Assembly (NCBI GenBank): GCA_013350335.1
Contig: CM023540.1
Coordinates: 61,749,195 to 61,813,194, forward strand
Length of the DNA: 64,000 nt
Reading direction: 5' to 3'
DNA from: Chimonanthus salicifolius
Taxonomy: Eukaryota; Streptophyta; Magnoliopsida; Laurales; Calycanthaceae
Under the pieces are notes generated by a model, which was not told the origin of the DNA, did not search any database, and was given only the letters and a program-made list of their open reading frames with translations. The translations under genes and the position numbers were made by a program. Shown piece after piece: positions 44,924 through 58,752 of this stretch (position 1 is the stretch's first letter; each line of letters opens with the position of its first letter).

Positions 44924-47900
44924 TGTCACACTCTGACCTGATGTGGGTCCCATAACGTGATTGGTTTTTTTTTTTATAATCATATTCAAGTATAGTCTAT
45001 GGGCCATTTTCACAAGATCATCTAAGGTTCAAATAGAAAATATCACACTTGCCTTTCTTTCCTGGACTCAAACACGTATCATAACTTCCCCATACAAAAC
45101 ACATAATTAAACATAACATATCATTTCATCATAACAGAGTAGCTTACGAAAACATAACAGTTAATACATGTTTAGGTCTTTTATATCATAGGAAGCATAA
45201 TTATTAATGTTTATTTTCATCCGTGGGCAATATGATGGATTTCATGAGTACCATCTCTTAAGATAGCAATGAGGGTTCTTCAGTTCCCTTTTCAAATCCT
45301 GCAATGTAAGGGACGTGATCTAACAACCTAGTGAACAGTATTTAATAATAATTAATATCACAATATATAAATCATAGGACTTATATGCAATTGTTATGAC
45401 TGCAAGCATCATATGGTAATATCTCATCTTTATCATTTCCAATATATGTTCTTTTCCTTTCCACATAAGTCTGCCTTTATAAATTTTCAAAGAGCACATA
45501 GTCCCAATGTATTAAGTCTCGACATGGTCAAAATATTGTACACATCAAGAGCTCTTTAATATAATCCAACACAGTCAATTACTCCACACATTAATCTTTC
45601 ATGCACGCAACATTATGGAAGGCAATTTTTCTCTTGTACACAACATTATGGATTAAATCAACTTTTAATCCATGCATACCACAAAGAAAATACTATTATA
45701 GCCATTTATCAACTCCAAGGATAAATCACAGCCCGTTGTCATTCTTTTATTCCATTCATCTATTGTTCCATATGCCCTTTTTCATAGGGTTTCACAAAGG
45801 AAAATGCCAGACTACACCAGGTTTACAATTCCAGTTCCAATAAATTGCCAATTCTGTATAAAGATATACAATACAAAATATAATATATAAAATTTTTCAA
45901 TTGATTACTAACGCCCACGTTCCTTCATCTAATTTATTTAACCTATTAACCTCTAGACACAGGCATCCGCTCTCTAACACCATTTTAGTTTATGTTCTAT
46001 CAATTTAGAACTTAAATTACATCACACTTATCAAGTCTCGCATTCTGGTCTTATTTAGTCTTTTCTATCATTATTATTTCAATGGGTTCCATTTATAGAT
46101 TTTCAATCAAATGCATAAAAAAAGATAATTGAGTCTCCTCATCGTAATATGTCGAATTCATCGAGTAACTGTAAAAATATAAAACGTATAAATATTTATT
46201 TATTTGAAATGAAATACACGTGTTTAATTTATAGATTTTAAGTCTGATGTTTAAATTTTCAAGAAAAAGGCGGGAAAATGGTCATGAGTCCTGATTACAC
46301 ATAACTAATCCAAATTAAGTGATTAATTTTGTAAATCTGAAAACATGAAACGTTCGGTTAAAACACAAATTAAAGATACAATATTTTTCTATAAATTTTG
46401 GATTTTCATATTTATCTTTAAATTTGGGTTTTACAAAGGGGGTCCTTTAAAGGAGTTAAAATAGGTGAAAATTTGAAAATCAACAGAAAGAATAAAAGAG
46501 TTCTTTAAACTTTAAATTTGAAATCATAGTGTGTGTAAGTTTGATAAACCAAATATCTCAGATGAATGGTTTTACAAGGTGAAATAGTTTTAAGATCTTT
46601 TTTCAAAATAAATAAATAAAGTTATGATATTTACAGTTTTCACCTTCAACGAGTTGGATCATTGAGCTATTGAGCTCTGATTGGATCAAATTTGGATTTT
46701 TCGAAAAGCTCACTTAGTAATTTTCACGATTAATGGAACATAATTCACTTTTAATGGTCCGAAATCACATAATTAAGTTTGAAAGTTCCTGAGTGCTAGA
46801 ATACGATTGTCTAGAGGGGGTGAATAGGACAATGTCCAATTTTTGTGGCCTTTGCAAATTTCTTGATTAACCAAAAATTAATGATGTGGAATATAATATT
46901 AATAAAAAAATAAAGTGTTGTGTGAACAACATATTGTGCCAACAATAAGAACAATCACACAAGCAACCAAATCATCACATGAACACCCTATGCATAGTGG
47001 TTTGGTTTAAGCAAATCTACATCCACTAATGGACTCACTCAATCTTGGGTTATTCCAAATACACTATGCGGGGAATTACACCCTCACTAATAGAGTATGA
47101 ATTTCACCTACACAATCATGTATGGTTTTGAAATGTTTGACCTACCCCGGTCTACTTTCTTATCTCTCTATTTTTTTATAGTAGTTCAAGCATCCTTGCT
47201 TTAATCAAGTTCACAAAATGATTTGAAATAAAATCACACTAAGAAGCACTTGCCTTTGTAGTTCAAGTTCGATGTAGATGTGCTTCTTGAATAGCTATCC
47301 CAATGTGATTTGTTGATGACGAAGATGTGCCTTTTGTATGAATAATCACAAGTTTGAGAGAAAGTCTCTAGGATTATGAATATGCAAGTTAAATCTTAGA
47401 TCTAACTTTCTTCTCTCTCTTAATCACAATCAAATAGATGATTGGATTTCAAAACAATTTACCACATGAGAATGGTTTTAAGAGAATGAGAATGAGAGAG
47501 TGCATAGATCTCAGGTGTTTTCCTTTGATTTTTCAATTTGAAAAGCTCTAACCAATCACAAGAAAATTTGGAGCTTAAATATGCAAACGAGAAAATTCGA
47601 ACTTTAAGAATGCACGATGGGTCATTGCTTGAGGATCAATCATGGGGATTTGAATTTGTTCTTCACCAATAAGAACGATGCGCATTAAATGCACTCCAAC
47701 GGATAGATAACGGTAACTCACTATGGGTCGTACCTCTCGATGGATCTCGAGCCCAGTGCCAATGGATCGTGCTCTAACGATAGTATCGACCTAAGAGCAA
47801 TTGAGATTTACAGAGTGAATCCAACCAAAACTCTGAGAAATCCAGTCGACACGTCGTCACCACGATAGATCGTGTCATGTCCCTCACAATAGTATCGGCA

Positions 47901-48393
47901 TGAGAGTGAATATGTTTGACCATGTTTTTCCAACCAGAACCTTTGTCATTCCAGATGATGGATGTTAGACCACGAAGGGTAGTCCCTGTCCTAGGTGATA
48001 AATCGCCGAACATGATGAATCGTCCTAACAGTTTATCAATTTTCCATGTTTAAGACCACTTGGTTCTATTGGATGTCAAATCTCACTTAGGCTTGATTAG
48101 ATTATCCAGATGTGATATGTAAGCCTAGGCATGGTCATCCTAGAGGTGTAGGTCCACCCTAGAGTCATCTATGTCTAATTTACCTTTGGATTGCCATACA
48201 CTTGGTGATGCTTGAATCTTCATTTGATCTTCCAATGTTTTGAGACTTGATTCAATTTTCACCAACACTTGAGTCTTGATTCATTGTCTTCATTATTCCA
48301 AAATAATGCTTCTCTTGAGTCACAGAATTGACAAATAGGTGACTTGGAAAGCTGGGGAACTAACAAAGTCTACTTTAGGGTCGGGGTATTACA
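44924..48393 (-). mobile_element. Gypsy element F (Tekay/Del type) 3' LTR, 3,470 bp
   Basis: Plus-strand ends TGTCACACTCTGACC and GGGGTATTACA; on the minus strand it starts TGTAATACCCCG immediately after a GATGAAATTTCTTTAAAGAG tract, the form the polypurine tract takes in Tekay/Del chromoviruses. The flanks AAACC and TCTAA do not match, as expected for one LTR of an element whose other LTR lies to the right. The internal gag-pol continues at 48394. It may contain a nested piece at 46796-48355. Confidence 0.85.
46796..48355. repeat. Possible nested repeat inside the F 3' LTR
   Basis: Starts near TGTCTAGAGGGGGTGAATAG, a string I associate with a frequent plant repeat, and has a different composition from the flanking LTR. 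No terminal repeats or target duplication were found and the limits are guesses. Confidence 0.3.
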
Positions 48394-49397
48394 TCTAACT
48401 CTCTTTAAAGAAATTTCATCCTGAAATTTAAAAGAAAACCTCGTAGACTAGGGTACGACTTCCGCATCATTAATTTTGGCTCCCACGTGGTGTTCTGTAC
48501 TCCCAATGCTGCCACACCACTTGAACCAAAGATATGACCTTTCTCTGAAGTACTTGAGTTCGAGAGCCCTAGATTTCTGCAGGTATTTCTTCAAAAGTTA
48601 GGTCTTCCGAGAAGTCAATATTTTCCCAATTCAACACATGCGATGGCTCTGTTTCGTTTTTTTTGAGCACAGATACATGAAACGTATTATGTACCCGTGC
48701 CAAACTTGAAGGAAGTGCTAACTGATAAGCTACTTCTCCGACTCTCTTTAAGATTTAAAAGGGTCCATCATATCGTGGTGATAGTTTCCCTTTACGAACA
48801 ACCCTTCGTACACCATGGCGCGGAGCAACATGCATGAACACATGGTCACCAACTGCAAATTCCAATGGCCTACGCCTTTTGTCAGCATAGCTCTTTTGTC
48901 GACTTTGTGCAGTTTTGAGGCGTTGTCTTATCATTTCAACCTGTTCAAACATCTCACGTACCATGTTTGGTCCCAATAATTTTTTATCCCCTACTTTAGC
49001 CGAACATAAGGGCGATCTACAAGGTCTACCATATAGAGCTTATATGGTGTCATTTGTATATTTGATTGATAGCTATTGTTGTATACAAATTTAATTAGCG
49101 CTAGGTGATTTTCTTAGCTTCCTTGCATGTCCATGACACAGGCTCGCAATATATTTTCCAATATTTGGATGGTTCTTTCTGATTGACCATCTGTCTAAGA
49201 ATAAAAGACAGTATTAAAACATAGCCTTGTACCTATCTCTTTCTGCAATCCTTGTCAAAATCTGGACACGAACCGTGTTTCTCTATTTGACACAATAGAT
49301 ACTGGTAAACCGTGCAATCTGACTATCTGCTTAATATACAGTTTACTTAACGTAGTCATGGAGTCTTTTACCTTGATGGCTAAAAAGTGGACTGATT
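48394..49397 (-). pseudogene. Gypsy F integrase C-terminal half and polyprotein end
   Basis: Minus-strand frames: [20 protein letters not shown] and [19 protein letters not shown] (49255-49397; the canonical SDRDxRF aspartate is altered to SNRETRF), then REMFEQVEMIRQRLKTAQSR, KSYADKRRRPLEFAVGDHVF and GKLSPRYDGPF (48755-48976), then VHNTFHVSVLKK and a VLQRKVISLVQVVW-like tail (48500-48690). This follows the Tekay/Del integrase order, but no clear full chromodomain is readable. The frame is broken. Confidence 0.85.
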
Positions 49398-52300
49398 TGT
49401 AATAGCCCGGAATTTTTAAATCAATGAATATGTGGATATTATTTATTTTAATGATGGAAATTGAGAATTTTAATGAATAAATGTTAAGTGGATCAAAATA
49501 TGGACAATGGACCAATTATGGCCCAATTGGACCATGGATTGGATGAAATTCATTTAATGGGTCAATAATGATTAATTGGGTCAAGAATGGTCAAATTGGG
49601 CCCAATACCCATTTGGGACCCAATGGGCCAAGAGGATTTAAGCTCTAAGGTAAATGGATAGGAGGGAATGTAATTGGGCCATGGGCCCAATGGAGATCCA
49701 ATTAGTTGGAAGGGATTGAATAAATTAATGTGAAAAATCACCTAAGTTAATTTTAATTAGATCAAGGTGACATGGCCAATTGGGACCCACCTCCACCTCA
49801 CCAAGTGAGGTGGCGTGTGGACCAAGAATTGGTGGGGCCGGCCACCATGGTTGACTTGGTCAACCATGGGTGGGTTTCATGGAGGGAATTTAATGGAATT
49901 AAGTTCAAGTGGGAATTAATTAACTTAACCTAATGATCCAATTAATTAGTTAATTAAGCTAAGTTAAAATGGTAGTCAAATGGTCAAAAGGTGGAAAACC
50001 AAAAGCCATCTTATCTTAAGGCATCAAAAAAACATTGGCTAGTGTTGTTGGGTCAAAAAGCATGAAAAATATCTAAGCTTGGTTGGTGGGAGACTTAATG
50101 TGAAGTATATCTTATGACTTTTTCATCTCATTCTCTCCATTCCATCTAACTCTTTCACACGTTCTCCATCTCTTTCACTCTCAAAACTGTCCTTTACACA
50201 CCCAAGGAAGAGAGGAAGAAAACTAAGGAAGAAGAAGGAGAAAAGCTTAGAGAAGAAGAGAGGAAAGAAGTGAAATTTTGGTCCACCACTCTAAGATCAA
50301 GGGCTACCATCTTCATTCTCATCATCTCCCCCTCTCCCTCTCTCAAACCTAACCCTACCATAGCCGATCCAAGCCTTGATGCTTTTCATTGGGTCAAGCA
50401 CATCTTGACGAACCAAAGATCAAGAAGAAGGAGAGAGGAGGCCAAGGAAATCAACGGGAGTAACGAAAATCGGAGTAGGCGTCGGATCGTAAGTATTTTC
50501 TAAACAAGAGTTTACATTTTTTTTTAGGGTTTAAGAGGTTATGAAATCCATTTCTTGGATTTAGAGGTGGCCAAAACATCATGGCCTTGGATCTCAAATC
50601 CATCAAATGAAAGGAGGAAAAATGGACAAACCCCTAATGGATAAATTAAGGTTAAGAACAAATTAAATGGATTAAGGATATTATGAAATTAAATTAATTA
50701 AGCATGGAGAATGGTTTATGATTTTGAGGTTTTTAATGATTAAATGTTGGAAGATTAAAAAGGGGTTTTTATGAGGAAAACCGTGGTAGGTGATTGATTA
50801 AATTATTAGGGTTTGTAAGAATGGAAGCAATGGATAATGATTTAGGGTTTTAAGTGGTTAATGATTAAATGTAAGTGGCTAGTGAATTTTAAAAATTCAA
50901 TGAATGAATGTAGTGATTTTGAAAGGGGTAGAAATAATGATTTAAAAAAATAAAACTATGGAGAGGTTCTTGGTGGATCTAAAAGTATTTGGATCATGAA
51001 GATAATAAGGAAATATTGGTGGCTTGAATGAACCTTAAATATAATTAAGGTTGACCAAATGTAATGATTCAAAATGTGGTTAAGAGTAATGGTTTAAAAG
51101 TGTGATTTAAACCACCTCAAGGAAGGATTTGTTTTGGATCTAAATGATGTAAATAGACCCAAGAAAAGGGAAAAAGGACACCATGGGTTCGGCCATGGTG
51201 TATGGCCGAACCCATGACCCATTTGTGAGCCTTTTGATGGGTTAGATTGGAGTATGAATGTGTTTAAATTGATTGGGATTAGGTTAAGTTAATGGACTTA
51301 AATGTGATTAAGGAATGATGAATCAAATGTATGGTTTAGGTTCTCTCAATGGAGGGACTTATGATAAATCTAATGTGTAACCAAAGACCAAGGAAAATGG
51401 GGATTTGGTTAAGTTAAAAGGGGCCGATTTTTAATGAACCCAATGGTAGATCATTTTTGGCCTGAGACTAATGTGTATGTATATGTTTAAATGAATGGAG
51501 TTTAGGTTAAATTAAATGGCTGATGTAAATGATCTTGTGATATGGGTGATGGGTCAATTATGGACCCAAGGTGTGGCTAAGAATGATGATTTGATTATAA
51601 GTCATTTTTGTGGGCTAAGAAAGGGTTTATGTATGTGGTTAATTAATGTGGATTAAGTTAAGAAAAAGGGTTGTTTTAATGATATTATGGCATGATTAAA
51701 TGGGTCACTAATGGACTAATTATTAATGATTTTGAAGGTTTTGAATGAAAGAATAATAGTAATTTTTAAAGGGTTTTTAAATGAGGGAATCCATGGATGA
51801 AGGTTAATGTTTTATGGTCTTAAATGTCACCAATGAATGATGAACCCTTGACCCATTTTTATGAGCCACTTGATGGGCTAGGTATAGGGTTATGAGTATG
51901 TTTACATGGATGGAGATTAGGTTAATTAAATGGTTGATTTCTAATGTGGTTGTGTCATGTTTAATGAGACATCAATGGACCCATTTTGTGAACCAATTGA
52001 TGGACTAAGGTTAAGGTATATGCGTATGGATTAATTAATGGGGATTAGAAAATCAAGTGGCTAATTTGTGATGATGTTATGGCTAAGGAATCATTAAGGG
52101 ATCCAAGCCTATGCATCAATTGATGGGCTAAGTATGGGGTTATATATGTGTTGAATGAATAAAGGTTAAGTAAATTAAATGGTTGATTTCAATGATCTTA
52201 TGACATGGTTGAGGGGTCATTAACAAACCTAAGTTATGGAACATTAATGGAGCTAGTGTATGGATCAATTATGAACAAAAATGTACATGGATTAAGTGAA

Positions 52301-54032
52301 TGAGTAACCATGGAAGGGTAGTGGCAAAACCGTAAATATTGGCAAAAATGAAGAAACTCATGGGAGATGATTATGGACCAAGGGACTCTAAGTAATAACT
52401 TTATATGTGATTAATAAAGCCTAGGGTGACTGAGTTTTGGACTCATATAATTAAAATATTTAATGGATTAAACGGAACCCACAAAATTACATAGTGAGGT
52501 TCGGCCATGGTGTATGGCCGAACCCCACTGCCGAACCCCACTAAGGTATGATTAATGGACTTAATAATGGTTAAAAACAAGGACTAATTGATAATATATA
52601 ATAAGGTACCGGACATCGCAAGCGGTACGTGATCGGTGACCGGATCATCGGACGGAAGCGAAAAAGGACGCTAGTATGTATTCGGTAGGATTCCTACCTT
52701 TTTGTAAGCCATGGATTGAGTGATGGTTTCTTTGAATTATTTTGGAAATTATATGGTTTGTTTTAAGATGGGTTTTGGATTTAGTATTATGTGATATTTT
52801 CCTTTAATTTATTTTGGTAATCATGTCGTTGTTTTTAAGATGGGTTTTGGATTTTGGTATTATGTGATGGGTTTCCTTTGATTTATTTTGATAATCATGG
52901 GATTGTTTTAAAATGGGTTTTATGACTATGAGTTACATATATTACATGACATATGGCATCTACATCTCATGCATGGCATGGGAGGGATATGTCAGGGGAA
53001 GGATGAAATGAAACCGGAGTCCATGCTCCGTCGGGGCTACCGATAAATAGACATGGGGATATTTTGATGTGTTTGATTTACTAGGGATGTTGTATGTAAT
53101 TATGATACCTTGATGATGGTACTTCCATCAAGGGGGATGATTTGTGATTGTTTATATCTAGACGAGGTTTTGCCGTCCAGGGGAATGATTTGTGATTGTT
53201 TATATCTTGACGAGGTTTTGCCGTCCAGGGGGATGATTTGTGATTGTTTATATCTGGACGAGGTTTTGCCGTCCAGGGGAATAATTTGTGATTGTTTATA
53301 TCTGGACGAGGTTTTGCCTTCCAGGGGAATGATTTGTGATTGTTTATATCTTGACGAGGTTTTGCCATCAAGGGGGATATGACAGTATGATGGTATGGAT
53401 GATGGGTGGGATTCATAACACAGACACCCATGGCATAGCATTCATTTTATGGTTTTTCGTTATGATATTATCTATATGTTTTCTTATCACTAATCTATGT
53501 GTTAGCCCTACTCGGAGTCCCATTGGACGCGTTGTCTAATGCCCTACTTCTACCCTAGCTGATGATGCAGGAGATGGCGCAGCGGAAGGGCGCGACGGAA
53601 GCCAAGCTTAAGAGCTTGGGGAGGCGGCTACTTAATTTATTTAAATTTGTTTTGGAAATGTATTTGAGTAGCCTATCTTGTTGGAAATGTAATATTTTAG
53701 ATTATTTGCTATATTTTGGTTTTTATTTTGGATATTGTGATGTTGAGATTTTGGTAATATTATGAATGTTATCTTCCCTGCTATCTGAAATTGGTAGGAT
53801 AGTCTTTATTATAATTGTTTCCGCACTCAGTGTAATATTCTTTGAGCTTACGTCTACGTGTGAACCGTTCTTCGTGGACTTCGTTCCACGCACACGTAGG
53901 GTTGGCCAGTTAAGGGCCGGGCTTTAGAAGCTCGGACTTAACTTGCGTCCTGACGTCCGTGCCCTTTGTCACTTTGCATTTGAAAAAAAAAAAAGTAGAC
54001 TCTGATTTTGGTGAAAAGGGGCAGGCGTTACA
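49398..54032 (+). mobile_element. Solo gypsy LTR, 4,635 bp, with target-site duplication TGATT
   Basis: Starts TGTAATAGCCCGG, ends GGGGCAGGCGTTACA, flanked by TGATT at 49393-49397 and 54033-54037. It sits within the integrase of gypsy F, whose reading resumes on the far side. It belongs to the family of 34919-36548 and 56491-60221. No gag-pol inside; the ORFs at 50270-50503 and 53081-53765 are not genes. It contains a 48-bp minisatellite and two GTTCGGCCAT/ATGGCCGAAC palindromes (about 51186 and 52502). Confidence 0.96.
53113..53379. repeat. 48-bp minisatellite, about 5.5 copies
   Basis: The common core ATGATTTGTGATTGTTTATA recurs at 53137, 53185, 53233, 53281 (one change) and 53329, each followed by a GACGAGGTTTTGCC block. 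The period is exactly 48 bp, so several frames stay open on both strands and give repetitive ORFs. Confidence 0.96.
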
Positions 54033-54700
54033 TGATTTTGTTAGCATATCCACAACTACCCATATTGAGTTACGTCCTTTGGTGGATTTTGGAAATCCTG
54101 TCACGAAGTCCATGGTGATATACTCTCATTTCCACTTAGCCACAGGGAGAGGTTGTAATGTACCACTAAGTTTTTTGTGTTCAACTTTGACTTGTTCGCA
54201 AGTCAGACACTTAGACACCTTGCGCTTCATTTATTTCCACCAAAATTGTCGACACAAATCATAGTACATTTTTGTTCCACCAAGATGCACTTTAAATTTA
54301 GAGTGACGAAAGTGGCGAAGCACTTTTTCCCTCCACTACTATGATTTGGGTACAAATAGCATGTCTTTGAAGGTCAAACCTCCGTCAGTTCTGACTTTCC
54401 ATCCTTCTAATTTAGCTCCGTTGAATAGTTGACCCTGCAAATCCTTTGCTTCTGTGTCACTTGTCTTTCCAACACTATTCCGACTATTTCGACCTGTAGA
54501 ACAAACTTCTGGATTCATGCTAACCCATTATCTTCGATCAATTCCAAATCGTAGTCGGACATAATTTCCAACATTTTCCATTATAGTGGTGCCATACATG
54601 CCATGTTGTTATGAGATTTCCTACTCAAAGCATCTACCACTACATTAGCTTTTCCAATGTGATAGAGAGTTCGAAGTCGTAATCTCTTAAATATTTCATC
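54033..54700 (-). pseudogene. Gypsy F integrase N-terminal half
   Basis: The minus strand reads MDFVTGFPKSTKGRNSIWVV with VDMLTKS (54033-54113), the start of the integrase core. Degraded zinc-binding (HHCC) text with CLTCEQVKVEHK-like sequence lies at 54170-54240. The solo LTR at 49398-54032 separates it from the rest of integrase. Confidence 0.85.
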
Positions 54701-55560
54701 CATCTTCTTTGCTTCATGTTCAGATCCTTTTGTGTGAACAATTATTTGAGGCTATGGTGATCAGAGAATACATTGAACCATTCACCATAAAGATAATGTC
54801 GCCAAAGTTTTAGTGCAAAAATTACGGCTGCTAGTTCCAGATCATGAGTTGGGTAATTCCGATCATGTCCTTTTAGCTGTATGGAACCATATGCAACAAC
54901 TTTTCCTTCTTGCATTAGAACATAACCCAATCCAAACTTTGACATGTCGCAATACTGTATCCACGTCTTTGCTCACGCACTATCAATACAGGAGAGGTGG
55001 TCAATTTCTCCTTCAAATCTTGGAATGCTTTCTTACAAGTTTCATTCCATTCATATTTGACTCCTTTCAAGTCAAACGAGTCATTTTAATAACAATTTGG
55101 GAGAAATTTGGAATAAATTTTTGGTATATCCTACCAATCCCAAAAAACTTCATATATTTGAGAGATTCTTGGGTCTTTCCCAATTTATCATAATCTCTAC
55201 CTTTGCTAGATCCGCAGAGATCTGCCGACACCACATATCCAAGAAATTGGACTTGAGTTAACCAGAACCCATACTTACTAAGTTTGACATACAACTGATG
55301 ATCTTTTCGTGTCTGTAGAATGATACGCATGTAATGCTCGTGTTCTTCTTCTGACGTTGAATATATGAGAATATCATCAATGAAGACTACCACAAAGTTT
55401 CTTACGTATGGCCAAAAAAGCCGGTTCATCAGATCCATGAAAGTGGCTAATGCATTTGTCAAACCAAATGTCATAACCATGAATTCATAGATACCTACTG
55501 CATCTAGAAAGCGGTCTAGGAAATATCCTCATCCCTAACCCTTAGTTGATGGTATCCCAA
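54701..55560 (-). pseudogene. Gypsy F reverse transcriptase and RNase H
   Basis: RT frame 55067-55480: FGLTNALATFMDLMNR, the catalytic FIDDILIYS (about 55358-55387, both aspartates kept), EEHEHYMRIILQ, LSKYGFWL and VQFLGYVVS. RNase H frame 54742-54945: [48 protein letters not shown]. Frameshifts and a deletion lie between and upstream of them. Confidence 0.92.
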
Positions 55561-56490
55561 CTTCAAATCCATTTTAGAAAAACATTTTGATCCCCCTAAA
55601 TAAATCAAAAAAATAATCAATCCTAGGAAATGGATATTTATTGTTTATAGTTACCCGATTCAACTATCAGTAATCTATGCACATTCTCAATGATCTATAT
55701 TTTTTTCACAAAGAGAGTTGGCGCACTCAAAGGTGAGTAACTTGGCGTTTAAAACCAAGACTGAGAAGTTCATCCACTTGCGAAGCTAGTTTCCTTTGTT
55801 TGTTGGTGCCATCCTATAGGGTATGGAAATAGATGTTATAGGATTTAGATCAATAATAAATTATCTCTCTCGGCGTGGAGGTAGTCTACTAAGCTTATCA
55901 GGGAATACATCTATATATACTCACAGACTACCCAAGGTACATCTAACTCTACACCTCCTGCATCATCTCATCACAAGCTAGCCACCACACTACCCAGATA
56001 CACCTTCAGGCTAGAAACTTTAATTCTCAAATTATCATAAGGTATTAATCTCTCCACAAACCGTACCTTGGTTGGAAAAGTACCATAGATCTTTCTCTGG
56101 GAACAATCTATCAGGATTTGGTATGTAGTTAACCAATCCATGCCAAAGATAATGTCAAAATCTGTCATTTTTAACACCAATAAATCGAAGGACATATCTT
56201 TATTACAAATTCTCAAAATGCATGACTTGCATTTTTTATTCACAAACACTTTCCTTCCTAACAGTGAGACTACTACCGCTAGAGGTTTATTTGCAACTAT
56301 TGGCTGTAGTTCTAACTTGTCACAACAAGACTTAGAAATGAAAGAATGAGAGGCACCTATATCAAACAGTACTTGAGTCATATAACTAAAGAGAGGTAAA
56401 ATACCTTCTATTATAGCATTCTCTATCGGCTCTTCTATCTGAGTGACAATCGTGTAGACTCTCCCTTGACTTGTCTAAGGAGGATGTTCT
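55561..56490 (-). pseudogene. Gypsy F protease and RT N-terminal remnants
   Basis: Frame 55971-56381 is a retroviral-type aspartic protease: LFDIGASHSFIS in place of DTGA/DSGA, then NKKCKSCILRI, LLVLKMTDFDIIFGMDWL and KIYGTFP. 55561-55970 holds broken RT start text (FIRPSLSSLGAPVLF-like, about 55700-55760). The solo LTR at 56491 separates it from gag. Confidence 0.88.
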
Positions 56491-57711
56491 TCTAATGCCC
56501 CGCCCTTTTTCACTGGCCGAAAATCAGAGCCCATTTTTTTTTTTTAAATAGAAAAGTGAAAGAGAACGGGACGCCACGACGCGAGCTAAATCTGAGCTTT
56601 TAAAGCCCGACCCTTAACTGGCCAATCATACGTGTGCGTGGACTAAGTCCACGAATACGGTTCACACACAATAAGTATACAAGCGGATTAAAACATAAGT
56701 GTGGAATTATAATAGAATCCTAATTCTATTCCATTTTAGATAGCAAAGTAGTCCATGTCTTAATCATCATTCTCTTAACTTAAATATCCAAAGTAAACCA
56801 TTTAAAACATAGCAAAATATCTAAGTTATTACATGCCCGAATTCTAGCTACTCAAATTACATAGTCCATCAGTAACTTAAACAAAATGAAATTAAACACA
56901 TCCAAGCTCCTATGCTTGGCTCCGATCACGTTCATCATTCCCTTCATTTCCTGTATCATCCACTAGGGTAGAAGTAGGGCGTTAGACAACGCGCCCAGTA
57001 GGTATTCCAAATAGGGTTAACACATGGTTAGTACAAAATCATATAAATAACATAATAACAAAACCATGTAAAAACTATGCCATGCCATGGTATCTTATAC
57101 AATGAGTCCCACCCATCACAAACACCTGTGACCTCTTGATGGAATTCTCTTCATCAAGGTATCCCCACAGTTGCCTTAGGGACGCCCCGACGGAGTGTGT
57201 TCTCTAGTTACTTCTTTGATGGATAATTCACATCAAGGTTTTCTCACGAATGCCTTATGGACGCCCCGACGGAGCGTGGCCTTCGGTTACAAACATCCCT
57301 CCCATGCCATGCATGAGATGTAAGTGAACACATGCTATGTAATAATATAATCATAGCATTAAAACCCCATATTTGAAACATATCATTTTTTTACAACATA
57401 ACTCATCAAAATAAGAATTAAAACCATCATACATATCCCATGGTTTCAAAGAGGTAGAATCCTACCAATGACCACTATAGTGTCTTTGCGTTTTCGTCCG
57501 GAAACTGTTCACGATCGTACCCCCTTGTGAGGTCCCGTTACCTTATAACATGCCAATCAATCAATCCCATGTTCTATTTGATTTATATTATGTCTAAGTC
57601 CTTAAACATATACCCATGGCCGAACCTCACCCACTTTGGATTTGATCCTCCTTTTCATTTGATCAATACCATCCATATAAACACCTTATATTACATAATA
57701 TAACTTGGTAG

Positions 57712-58752
57712 GGTTCGGCCATACAACATGGCCGAACCATACCTCCTTGGATTGACCCCTCTTTCAAGTCCTTTAATCCTTTATTCCATTATAACTTATA
57801 TTTACGGTTTTGCCACTAGGCTAACCAATAATTAATCTTGCTAACCACTATTATCAAAACACATCCACCTTAGTGGGGTTCGGCCATACAACTTGGCCGA
57901 ACCTCACTATCTCCAACTTGGTCCTTTAATCCATTCTAATTACATTCAAATGCCATTCAAATCATCCATTTACCTAGCCTTTAACCGTTCATCATTGTCA
58001 CTCTATGGGGTTCGGCCATACACATGGCCGAACCCTATAGTTCCTTTTTATTCACCAAAGAATGGATCTTATAACCTCATCCATTGGAACATCTTTAGAC
58101 CTTTTTAAAGCCAAACACCATTCATATCACTTGGTGGGGTTCGGCCATACCCCATGGCCGAACCTCACCCCTTTTGGTTTTGGGTGCTACTCTTTGCTAT
58201 CCTTGTTGATAAACAATGAGCATCTAAGTCCATTATTCTTTCATCTATGTTAACCTTTGAAGCATCACAACAACCATTAACAATTACTAATCATAAACTT
58301 AAATCGAAATACCCATACAAGGGTCCATTTAACCCATAAAATGGTCCATGGGGTTCGGCTATGGTTCTCTTGGTTCAATGCTTTCCATAATCATTCATGG
58401 TTTTGACATACTAATTTAACTATAAGAAAGATATGGTTCAGCCATACATTGGCCGACCCAAGACGTACACCTTATCTCCATTTTTTAACACCTTAACCCT
58501 TCCATACCTTGTATGGTTTTTATCTCTCAAAACCATAAAAAATCACCAAAAGCTTGTAAAATCCTTTCATGGGGTTCGGCCATCCCAGGTGGCCGAACCC
58601 TATGGCCTATGATTTGAACCTCTTTAACATATACTTTGTGTCTCATTAAAACATGTAAAAATCTCCATGGTTTTACATGGTTTTTAGCCTTCAAAAACCA
58701 TCAAAATACCCAAATAATTTCATGGGGTTCGGCCATCCAAAGTGGCCGAACT
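57712..58752. repeat. Cluster of GGTTCGGCCA...TGGCCGAACC palindromes
   Basis: Near-perfect 27-28-bp inverted repeats with 9-10-bp arms at about 57712-57738, 57877-57903, 58008-58034, 58138-58164, 58572-58599 and 58725-58752, with a degenerate one at 58434-58463 and half-sites at 57615, 58355 and 59068. Several neighbours are 130-165 bp apart and the spacer text is alike (ACCTCAC... then TTTAATCC), so they mark a decayed tandem array. Confidence 0.88.

Noticed and set aside
44924..48393. Solo LTR
   Set aside because: Its flanks (AAACC and TCTAA) do not match, and a gypsy polypurine tract with integrase adjoins on the right, so it is the 3' LTR of element F.
53113..53379. CRISPR-like array
   Set aside because: The repeats are contiguous, with no unique spacers, in plant DNA inside an LTR; it is a minisatellite.
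53081..53441. Repetitive ORFs of 90-116 codons on both strands
   Set aside because: They arise from a 48-bp tandem repeat whose length is a multiple of three, inside a solo LTR; no start context, domain or codon constraint.
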